The position numbers and the translations under genes were made by a program. Source: CAWDAQ01 sp963800325 (lineage in GTDB: Bacteria; Actinomycetota; Actinomycetes; Actinomycetales; Dermatophilaceae). Taken from it: DNA of 64,000 nucleotides. Within the stretch, counting starts at the first letter, position 1. Every line of letters begins with the position of its first letter. Location: NCBI GenBank assembly GCA_963800325.1, contig CAWDAQ010000002.1, forward strand, positions 372,001 through 436,000. Reading direction: 5' to 3'. The notes under the pieces are model-generated. The model saw only the letters and a list, made by a program, of their open reading frames with translations, had not been told where the DNA came from and did not search any database. Shown piece by piece: positions 50,201-56,391 of this stretch.

Positions 50201-50669
50201 CGCGCCGGACCTCCGCGAGGTCGGCTGCCTCGCCGGCGGCGGTGTCGTCGTCGTTGACGTCCGCGCCGACGACACCGAGGTGGTGCCCGAGCGCGACGCA
50301 CCACGGCTCGCCGGCGCAGTCGTCGATGACGTCGAGCAGCGGCCACGTGAGGCGCGCGGGGTCCCACGGGTCGTCGTCGCCGTCGGTCGCGGCGGTCTCG
50401 TCGGCGCCCGCGCCCGCCGCGAAGGCCCCGAGCACGGTCGCCACGAGGTCGGCCGGCGGCGGGAACGCGACGTTCGCGCACACCCCGGCCTCGTCCGCGG
50501 GGCCGGCGCCGAGGTGGTGCGAGAGCCGCTGCGCCAGCCACCGCTCGACCCCGCGGGTGGGGACGGCGACGACGTCCGGGGCGAGCGGGTCCTCGGGCGG
50601 GTCGGCGAGCACACCGGCGAGCGGCGGGACGAGCGCGTCCGCGCGCTCGGCCCGGTGCACGTGCAACAT
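47235..50669 (-). CDS. recC: RecC, exodeoxyribonuclease V gamma subunit
   Basis: 1144 residues from ATG 50669, the first gene of recC-recB-recD. LHVHRAERADALVPPLAGVLADPPEDPLAPDVVAVPTRGVERWLAQRLS is the RecC N-terminus; LSVFGPTRLPTDQLEVLRAL, EPRDVLVMCPDVEAFAPLV, LTVCSLEPMRAVPHRVVCLLGLDDGAFPR and PVRWFLRTCLGI follow in order. As in other RecC proteins the helicase-like motifs are inactivated; it scans for Chi and threads the 3' strand. The complex degrades linear DNA and loads RecA. Possible -10 TAGAGT lies at 50710-50705 on this strand. Confidence 0.94.
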   Translation of the reverse strand: MLHVHRAERADALVPPLAGVLADPPEDPLAPDVVAVPTRGVERWLAQRLSHHLGAGPADEAGVCANVAFPPPADLVATVLGAFAAGAGADETAATDGDDDPWDPARLTWPLLDVIDDCAGEPWCVALGHHLGVVGADVNDDDTAAGEAADLAEVRRGRRLAVADRLARRFTRYGTERPEMLRAWAAGTDGDGAGAPVPEDLAWQPELWRRLRTRVGRPSPAERLDAAIAALTADPRSVDLPGRLSVFGPTRLPTDQLEVLRALAGAREVHLWLPHPSPALWEQVAGRAPASTPTRRADVAVPGGHPLLRSMARDATELEVRLLTGDGVEDTHHPAPPPPGTLLGALQQRLRDNDPGRGPAARHRLAEDDRSVAVHACHGRWRQVEVLREVLVGLFEDDPTLEPRDVLVMCPDVEAFAPLVTATFGVPADREADTHPGQRLRVRLADRSLRETNPVLELLSSLLELADGRVTASDVLDLAGSDPVRRRFRLGEDDLARLREWTVSAGVHWGEDLARRERFGLAALRQGTWDTGLDRLLLGVAMAEEGERYVGTALPLDDVDSTDVDLAGRFAELVERLSDVLRHLNGSQPVSAWADHLERALGLLAEPPASQPWQEGQARGVLADVRTGSAGHAGTPLRLGDVRALLADRLRGRPTRAGFRTGALTVCSLEPMRAVPHRVVCLLGLDDGAFPRARSRDGDDALLRAPLVGERDARSEDRELFLDAVTAATDHLVVVHTGADERTGALRPPAVPVGELLDALDLAADTTGGPVRDRVLVRHPLQDLDERNFAAGGLGRPGPFSFDAVAHRAAEAARTGARPVAPFLDGPLPAGDPEPEVDLDDLVASLEHPVRWFLRTCLGISLAGEVEGVEDRIPLELAGLDGWHVGDRLLRARLAGVPENRAVAAEWRRGLVPPKALGGTALRHVSERVEPIARAAERLHTGAARLADVTVTLPSGTLLTGSVPGVHGDVVVRTTYSRLGGKHRLRAWVQLLALAAAGPDRAWRAATVGRAPGSRPRAAVSAMTAPDPATAGRVLGELLRVREAARREPLPLPVETARAYASSRHAGDEVVQALVATRREWDGGFERSEPHHVLCWGEDAELDAFAGRPTAEDSRAWPAEDTRLGALARTVWEPVLAHEQAGTT

Positions 50670-50825
50670 GCGCTCCCCCCGTCGTGTCGCGGCGTCGTGG
50701 CGACACTCTAGGAGCCCGCGCCGACGCCGGCCCGGCGGGCGCACCACGGGACCGGCGGTTCTCCTCAGGTGTGGCACGGACCGGCCGATGCGGACGTCAC
50801 CGACCGTCGACACCTGTGAGGCACC

Positions 50826-51449
50826 GTGAAGACCACCACCGTCCGTCCCGTCGCGCTCGCCCTGCTCGTCGGGGCCGCCGTCGCCGGCTGCAGCTCGCAC
50901 TCCTCCTCCCCGGCGGCGGTGACGTCCTCGCTGCCGACCCAGTCCTCGACGTCCTCGGCCCCGGTGTCCTCCCCCGCGGCCGAGAGCGGGTCCCCGACCA
51001 CCGCGGGCGGTGCGACCGCGGAGACGGCGCCCGCGGAGGAGGTGAGCGCGGACGAGGTGAGCGCGGGCGAGGTGAGCGCGGGCGAGGCGCCCGTCGACGC
51101 GGCACTGCAGGCGCAGGCCGAGGCCTACGGTCTGGCGACGAGCCAGGCGCGCTACGCCGACGTGGCGACCCTGTCCTGCCCGGGGATGCTGCGCGGCCTG
51201 AGCGTCAAGGAGTACGCCGACGCGCTCGCCGGCAGCCCGCGCCAGGACCTGACGTTCGACGGCGTCAGTGAGCCGGCCCCGTCCTCGCAGGACGTCGCCG
51301 AGCTCGGCTCGCCCGGTGTCGACGTCGACGACGAGGCGTGGGTGAGCTACCGGGCCTCCGGTGACGGCCAGCCGAACCCGACCGTCGTCGCCCGGTTCGT
51401 CCACGCCCCGAGCGGCTGGCTCTACTGCGGGGCGCTGCCCAACGGCTGA
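50826..51449 (+). CDS. Lipoprotein with 15-bp tandem repeat
   Basis: 207 residues from GTG 50826. The signal peptide ends in VAGC (lipobox Cys at about residue 22). A Ser/Thr/Pro-rich linker includes EVSAD, EVSAG, EVSAG encoded by three 15-bp repeats (51039-51083), and a folded C-terminal part (about 90-205; AEAYGLATSQARYADVATLSCPGML, then VSYRASGDGQPNPTVVARFVHAPSGWLYCG) resembles small NTF2-like/DUF4878-type lipoprotein domains. Two cysteines could pair. Divergent from recC. Upstream, CTCAGGTGT (50764) and ACACCTGTGAG (50809) form a loose inverted repeat. Confidence 0.72.
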   Translation: MKTTTVRPVALALLVGAAVAGCSSHSSSPAAVTSSLPTQSSTSSAPVSSPAAESGSPTTAGGATAETAPAEEVSADEVSAGEVSAGEAPVDAALQAQAEAYGLATSQARYADVATLSCPGMLRGLSVKEYADALAGSPRQDLTFDGVSEPAPSSQDVAELGSPGVDVDDEAWVSYRASGDGQPNPTVVARFVHAPSGWLYCGALPNG

Positions 51450-52441
51450 CCCTCGGGGCGACGGTACGTGTCCAGGTAGGCCTGCCAGTCCCAGGCCGCC
51501 TGGCCGTCCCCGCCGTCGAAGAACCTCGTCGCCGCACGCCGTCCCTTCTCGAACAGCATGTCCCGTTCGGCGTCGCCGAGGTGGAAGTCCGTTCCCTTGA
51601 CGCCGCCGGTGTCGACGAAGATCGTGCGCGCCTGCACCGCGGGGTCGTCGATGTGCATCTGGTCGTAGAAACCGGTGAGGGTGCGGATCATCGCGAGCGT
51701 GAGACCGAGGGTCCCCTTGGTGTCCGGCGCCTCCCGCTCGTCGCCGGGCCGGGCGGACAGCTTGATCCCGAACGTCGGCCAGCGGGGCGTCCGGCCCTGG
51801 GCGTCGAAGACGTCGACGGGGAAGTTCGACAGCATCCCGCCGTCGACGATCGTCGAGTCCGTGCCGGTCTCGCGGTCCTTGAGCCGGACGGGCTCGAAGA
51901 AGAACGGGATCGACATCGACGCCCGGACCGCGTCCGCGACCGGTTGCTCCCCCGGCGGGCAGCCGTAGCGGTCGTACTCCCACGGCAGCCGGCGCAGCCG
52001 GCCCCGGGTGACGTCGGAGGCCATGACGACGAGGCGGAAGCGCCGCTCGGCCGGCAGCGGGTGCTCGGCGTCGTCGTAGGCGAGGTCGGCGAAGGTGCGC
52101 ACCCCCTTGCGGGCGAGCAGTCCCGCAATCCACTCGCGGGCGAAGCGCCCCTCGAAGAGCCCCTGCTCGAGCAGCAGCGAGATCGCCTTGCCGAGGAGGG
52201 GCACCTTGTCGAGGGCGCTCTCGTCCTGGAACGCGGCGTAGTCGACGCGGCGCATCTCGTCCTCGAGCTCGGCGGCGCTCATGCCGGCCGCGATGAGCGC
52301 GCCGACGATCGACCCGGCCGAGGTGCCCGCGACCCGGCGCACGGTGTACCCGCGCTCCTCGAGGACGCTGTAGGCACCGGCGAGGGCGATCCCCTTGACG
52401 CCGCCCCCCTCGAGGACCAGGTCCGCGTCGAGCTCCGCCAT
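51422..52441 (-). CDS. Patatin-like phospholipase
   Basis: 339 residues from ATG 52441 (a GTG at 52450 lies too near the purine-rich RBS). LVLEGGGVKGIALAGAYSVL is the oxyanion glycine loop, VAGTSAGSIVGALIAAG holds the GxSxG nucleophile (S41), and STIVDGGMLSNFPVDVF holds the DG(G/A) dyad aspartate. This is a bacterial patatin with no signal peptide, acting on phospholipids or lipid esters in the cytosol or at the membrane. Its 3' end overlaps the convergent lipoprotein gene by 28 bases. Confidence 0.88.
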   Translation of the reverse strand: MAELDADLVLEGGGVKGIALAGAYSVLEERGYTVRRVAGTSAGSIVGALIAAGMSAAELEDEMRRVDYAAFQDESALDKVPLLGKAISLLLEQGLFEGRFAREWIAGLLARKGVRTFADLAYDDAEHPLPAERRFRLVVMASDVTRGRLRRLPWEYDRYGCPPGEQPVADAVRASMSIPFFFEPVRLKDRETGTDSTIVDGGMLSNFPVDVFDAQGRTPRWPTFGIKLSARPGDEREAPDTKGTLGLTLAMIRTLTGFYDQMHIDDPAVQARTIFVDTGGVKGTDFHLGDAERDMLFEKGRRAATRFFDGGDGQAAWDWQAYLDTYRRPEGQPLGSAPQ

Positions 52442-52675
52442 GGCCGCCACGCCCCTCTCACGGCGTCCGCCCCGTCACGACCGAAAGGTCCGGCTCGGGC
52501 GCTCCGTCAGGGCCATGGTCCCGCAGTTGCCCCGGGTGCGCCAGCGCCCCCGTGGCACCTGACCCGACGCCTGCCCCGACGCCTGGCCCCGCGCCTCCCC
52601 CCGGCCGGCCGCCGGCGCGAACCGCCGCGGCCGCCGGTGTTTGACCCCGGACCCCCGCCCCGCGAGGCTGTCCCC

Positions 52676-53293
52676 ATGTCGACCCCGCTGCGACCCGGCC
52701 CCCTGGAACGGCTGCGGGTCACCGTCGCCGTCGGACACGAGCCCGGTGTCCCGGCGCACGACGTCTTCCTCCTCGAGGCGGCGCTGCCCACCGCCCCGAC
52801 CGACCTCGACACCGACGCCTACCTCGACCTCCTCGAGCCACTGCTCGCCAGCGGCGCCACCACCGTGCGCCGCTGGGCGGTCGAGGTGCTGCGGCGGCAC
52901 GCGAGCTGGTCCGACGCCGGTGAGGTCGAGGTCCGGCTCGACCTCTGGCCGGGGAGGGAGTGGCTGCCCGACGCCCGGGTGGAGGCGGCCCGGGAGGTGT
53001 TCCGCGCCGTCCTCGACCTCGCGGGCTCGCCGGAGGCGGAGGAGCTCGGGCACGACGCCGCCGTCGCCCGCGCCCGCGACGTCGCCGAGCGGGCCTACCC
53101 CGAGGTGGTCGCCGGGGAGCTGTCGCTGCGGGAGGAGGAGCACGTGCCCGCGACCGGGGTCCAGTGGGTGGGGTTCGACGACGCCGGCGCGGCCCACCTC
53201 GAGGTGTGGATCGGGTTCGTCGACGGGTTGCCGACGACCGCGCGGGTGCGTCGGGTCCACGCGTTCGAGGTCGTCGACTCGGTCGGGACCTGA
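52676..53293 (+). CDS. Hypothetical protein
   Basis: 205 acidic residues from ATG 52676. Conserved-looking features are VTVAVGHEPGVPAHDVFLLEAALP, LRRHASWSDAGEVEVRLDLWPG and EEHVPATGVQWVGFDDAGAAHLEVWIGFVDG, which read like an alternating beta-sheet protein. No signal peptide or membrane helix. No family recognised. It is divergent from the patatin gene (about 235 bases apart) and convergent with the MDR oxidoreductase. Confidence 0.6.
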   Translation: MSTPLRPGPLERLRVTVAVGHEPGVPAHDVFLLEAALPTAPTDLDTDAYLDLLEPLLASGATTVRRWAVEVLRRHASWSDAGEVEVRLDLWPGREWLPDARVEAAREVFRAVLDLAGSPEAEELGHDAAVARARDVAERAYPEVVAGELSLREEEHVPATGVQWVGFDDAGAAHLEVWIGFVDGLPTTARVRRVHAFEVVDSVGT

Positions 53294-53332
53294 GCCCTCG
53301 GGTCGCGCCCGCCCGTCGACGCCCCGGGACGC

Positions 53333-54328
53333 TCACCCGGTCGGGCCGGGGCCCGCCGTGCTCTCGCCGGGCATCGTGAGGAGCACGTTGCCGACCTTCC
53401 GCCCGCTCTCGACGTACCGGTATGCCTCGGCGATCTCCTCCAGCGGGTAGCGGCGGTCGATGACGGGCCGGAAGGTGCCGTCGGCGAGCAGCGCCGCGAG
53501 GCGGCGGACCATCGCCCGGTCCTGGCGCGGCAGGGGAAAGCGGACCGTGCGCCGCCGCAGCAGCGGTGTGGTGACCGCGAGCAGCGGGTTCTGGGCGAAG
53601 GGTCCGAGGTCGGAGGAGAGGTAGGTCCCCCCGGGCGCGAGCAGCCGCCGGCAGCGGCCGAACGTCGACTTGCCCACCGCGTCGAGGACCGCGTCGTAGA
53701 CCTCCGCGTCGCGGGTGAAGTCCGTGGCCTGCCAGTCGACCACCCGGTCCGGCCCCAGGCCCCGGACGAGGTCGAGGTGGGCGGTGTCGGACGTGGCCGT
53801 CACGCGGACCCCCTGCCCGACGAGGAGCTGGACCGCCGCCGAGCCGATGCCCCCGGTCGCGCCGTGGACGAGCACCCGCTGACCGGGTGCCACCCGGGCG
53901 GTGCGGATGAACGACAGCGCGTAGTGGGCGCCCTCGGTCGCCGCCGCGGCCGCCTCGAGGGCCACCCCGTCGGGCACCAGGGCCACCGGCGCGTCCTCGG
54001 CGACGGCGCAGTACTCGGCGTGCGCCCCGAAGGTCCCCTCGACGTAGCCGAACACGCGGTCGCCCACCGCGAGGGACGCCACGGCGGACCCGACGGCCAC
54101 CACGTCGCCGGCCAGCTCGGTGCCGAGGACGGTCCGGCGCGGTGCGCGGAGCCCGGCGACCAGGCGGATGAGGGACGGCCGAGCGGCTCGGTAGCCGCAG
54201 TCGGTGCGGTTGACGGTGCTGAAGGCGACCCGGACGAGCACCTCGTGGGGGCCGGGCTCCGGGATGGGCGCCTCCTCGACCCGGACCACCTCGGGAGGGC
54301 CGTAGCGGTCCGTCACCGCCGCCTTCAC
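53333..54328 (-). CDS. MDR-family NAD(P)-dependent alcohol dehydrogenase/quinone reductase
   Basis: 331 residues from GTG 54328. GroES-like N-domain (MKAAVTDRYGPPEVVRVEE, LGTELAGDVVAVG) and a Rossmann C-domain with VLVHGATGGIGSAAVQLLVG. The cysteine/histidine ligands of zinc alcohol dehydrogenases are missing at the usual sites (NRTDCGYRAARP lacks the GHE motif), so it is a zinc-free quinone-oxidoreductase-like or reticulon-4-interacting-type enzyme. Substrate unknown. Next gene downstream is convergent. Confidence 0.87.
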   Translation of the reverse strand: MKAAVTDRYGPPEVVRVEEAPIPEPGPHEVLVRVAFSTVNRTDCGYRAARPSLIRLVAGLRAPRRTVLGTELAGDVVAVGSAVASLAVGDRVFGYVEGTFGAHAEYCAVAEDAPVALVPDGVALEAAAAATEGAHYALSFIRTARVAPGQRVLVHGATGGIGSAAVQLLVGQGVRVTATSDTAHLDLVRGLGPDRVVDWQATDFTRDAEVYDAVLDAVGKSTFGRCRRLLAPGGTYLSSDLGPFAQNPLLAVTTPLLRRRTVRFPLPRQDRAMVRRLAALLADGTFRPVIDRRYPLEEIAEAYRYVESGRKVGNVLLTMPGESTAGPGPTG

Positions 54329-54350
54329 GGTCGCGGGCCGTCCACGGGGG

Positions 54351-54614
54351 TCACCCCGCCAACGGTATCCGGGTCTCGCGCAGGTGGGCGAGCCTTCGGC
54401 GGTGCTCGTCGGTGGCGATCTCGTCGTCGAGCTGGGGCGGGGAGCAGCTGATGCTGTCGAGCACGCCGTCGTCGAGGAGGTCGAAGTACGCGACCGCGCA
54501 CTCGTGGGCGACCCCCGGGTAGCAGATCATCTCCTCCCCGCAGCACCGCGGTGACGGGATGTCGTCGCCGCCGAGCGGCAGCGGATCAGGGTCGCTCAAG
54601 GTCGTGTGGAGCAT
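54351..54614 (-). CDS. Cysteine-rich small hypothetical protein
   Basis: 87 residues from ATG 54614, only a weak G-rich RBS. PRCCGEEMICYPGVAHECAVAYFDLLDDGVLDSISC packs five cysteines and a histidine into about 35 residues, enough for a metal site or redox disulfides. CxxxxxxC spacing does not match a known zinc ribbon. The tail is charged and helical. It lies 22 bases upstream of the MDR oxidoreductase on the same strand, so they are likely co-transcribed. Function unknown. Confidence 0.55.
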   Translation of the reverse strand: MLHTTLSDPDPLPLGGDDIPSPRCCGEEMICYPGVAHECAVAYFDLLDDGVLDSISCSPPQLDDEIATDEHRRRLAHLRETRIPLAG

Positions 54615-54722
54615 GTGTCAGACCCCCAGTCCGGTGCGGGTCGCGCCGTTGCGACCCCCGAGCACTGTGACACAGAAGCGCTGGTCACGCCCGTCGAGGC
54701 GGTCCGGCGCTACCGTCGTGGC

Positions 54723-55277
54723 ATGGGTCTGGTCGAGGACCTCGGCTACGTCGTCCCACCCGCCGGCGGCGCGCGCAGGACGTTGCAGTCCGTTGCCGCG
54801 ACGCGCGCCGGCGCCGCCGTGTTCGCCCGCACGCTGCCGCGGGCCGACCGCGTCGTCGCGAGGCTCTCGCGGGGCCGGGTCAGCCCGCTGATGCCCCTCG
54901 CCGCGGGCCTGCCGGTGCTCGTGCTGACGACGACCGGACGACGGTCCGGGCTGCCGCGACGCACCCACCTGTCCGCTCTCCCGCTCGGGGAGGCGCTGGT
55001 GGTCTTCGGCACGAGCTTCGGGCGCCCGTCCACCCCGGACTGGGTCCGCAACCTCGAGGCCGACCCCCGGGCGCTCGTGACCCACGGCGGGCGGACCCGC
55101 GCCGTGCGGGCGCGGCCGGTGACCCCGGTCGAGGAGCCGGCCGCGTGGCAGGCCGCCCGGGAGGCCTACCCGGGGTTCCTCGCCTACCGGGGCCGGGTCA
55201 CCGGCCGCCGGATCCGGGTGTTCGTCCTCGAGCCCGATCAGGGCGCGCCGAGCCGCGCGGCCGGGTCCAGCTCCTGA
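54723..55277 (+). CDS. Deazaflavin (F420)-dependent nitroreductase-family protein
   Basis: 184 residues. PVLVLTTTGRRSGLPRRTHLSALPLGEALVVFGTSFG and PDWVRNLEADPRALVTHGGRTRAVRARPV are the DUF385/Ddn-type pattern of F420-dependent oxidoreductases with a split beta-barrel. ATG 54723 lacks a Shine-Dalgarno sequence, but TACCGT at 54711-54716 is a -10-like element six bases upstream, so the message may be leaderless. It overlaps the convergent FAD oxidase gene by 40 bases. F420 use marks an actinomycete; the substrate is unknown. Confidence 0.82.
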   Translation: MGLVEDLGYVVPPAGGARRTLQSVAATRAGAAVFARTLPRADRVVARLSRGRVSPLMPLAAGLPVLVLTTTGRRSGLPRRTHLSALPLGEALVVFGTSFGRPSTPDWVRNLEADPRALVTHGGRTRAVRARPVTPVEEPAAWQAAREAYPGFLAYRGRVTGRRIRVFVLEPDQGAPSRAAGSSS

Positions 55278-56338
55278 TCGACGGGTCCGCCCGCGGCCCG
55301 CGCCGCGAGCCGCCTGCCGAGCCCGGGCGCCTGCTTGAACAGGTTGTGCCCCGCGGGGAACAGGATGCCCCCGTGCTCCCACACCGCGACCCCGTCCGGC
55401 CCCCAGGGCAGCTCGGTGACCCAGCAGTGACGCACGTCGACCGGGGTGGGGTCGAGCCCGGTCAGGGCGCGGCGGACGTAGCCGGCCGCCCGCTCGGCGA
55501 GGTCGGCGAGCTCGCCGGGCGCGACGAGGCTGGCGTCGTCCCGGGCAGCCGTGCTGGCGCTGAGGCCGACGGCGTACGCGGTGTTGCCGGGCGCCGCGGC
55601 GGCGTAGACGCCCGTCTCCCCGAACCTTCCGCTGGAGTCCTGCAGGGTCGACAGGCACGTCGGAGCGGGGCCGCGGACGTCGAACGTCAGCCGGACGTGG
55701 GCGCCCTCGTGGACCGGCAGGACAACCCCGACCGACCGCGCCAGGTGGGCGGTCCCCCGGCCGGCGCACACGACGGCCCGGTGGCAGCGGTGGGTCTCCC
55801 CGCCGGTGCGGACCTCGACGTCGTCGCCGACGGGGCGGAGCGCGAGGACCTCGTCGGTGACGAGCCGGTCGCCGAGGGCACCGGCCAGGGCCCGGACGGC
55901 CGCGGTGGTCCGAATCGAGCCACCCTGCTCGTCGAGCACCGCCGGACCGTCGAACCCGGCGAGCACCGGCAGCCGTCGGGCGAGCTCGTCCGGGTCGACG
56001 CGCCGGGCGGGCACCCCCGCCCGCTCGAGCGCGGGCAGCCGGTCCAGCGCGGCCGGGCCGATGGCCACCGCGCCGTCCCCGGAGACCAGCTCCACGCCGA
56101 GCCGCTCGCCCCACTCGTCGTACACCGTGCGGCTGTCGACCGCGGCGGCGACGAGCCGCGGGTCGTCGTGCGCGTGCCGGAAGATCCGGGACACTCCCCC
56201 GGACTGGCCTCCCCCCGGCGCCCCCTGCTCGTAGACGACGACGTCGACCCCCCGTTCGAGGAGGGCGTAGGCGGTGGACAGGCCGAGGATCCCGGCCCCG
56301 ACGACGACGACCTCGGACTCGCGTGGCATGACGCTCAT
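55238..56338 (-). CDS. FAD-dependent oxidoreductase (DAO/sarcosine oxidase-like)
   Basis: 366 residues from ATG 56338 (ATG 56329 is nearly as good). VVVVGAGILGLSTAYALLERGVDVVVYEQ is the Rossmann dinucleotide motif GxGxxG of the D-amino-acid oxidase superfamily. GGVSRIFRHAHDDP and CWVTELPWGPDGVAVWEHGGILFPAGHNLFKQAPGLG match the sarcosine oxidase-like branch, which oxidises N-methyl amino acids or similar amines, releasing peroxide. It lies 54 bases downstream of the molybdenum hydroxylase gene and may share its transcript. Confidence 0.87.
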   Translation of the reverse strand: MSVMPRESEVVVVGAGILGLSTAYALLERGVDVVVYEQGAPGGGQSGGVSRIFRHAHDDPRLVAAAVDSRTVYDEWGERLGVELVSGDGAVAIGPAALDRLPALERAGVPARRVDPDELARRLPVLAGFDGPAVLDEQGGSIRTTAAVRALAGALGDRLVTDEVLALRPVGDDVEVRTGGETHRCHRAVVCAGRGTAHLARSVGVVLPVHEGAHVRLTFDVRGPAPTCLSTLQDSSGRFGETGVYAAAAPGNTAYAVGLSASTAARDDASLVAPGELADLAERAAGYVRRALTGLDPTPVDVRHCWVTELPWGPDGVAVWEHGGILFPAGHNLFKQAPGLGRRLAARAAGGPVDQELDPAARLGAP

Positions 56339-56391
56339 GCCCGTCGACGCTACGCGGCGCCCGGAGGCGGCGCTCGTCGCGGGGGCCCGGC

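Noticed and set aside
47256..50711. Long plus-strand frame opposite recC
   Set aside because: Shadow of recC; the minus-strand frame contains all RecC motifs.
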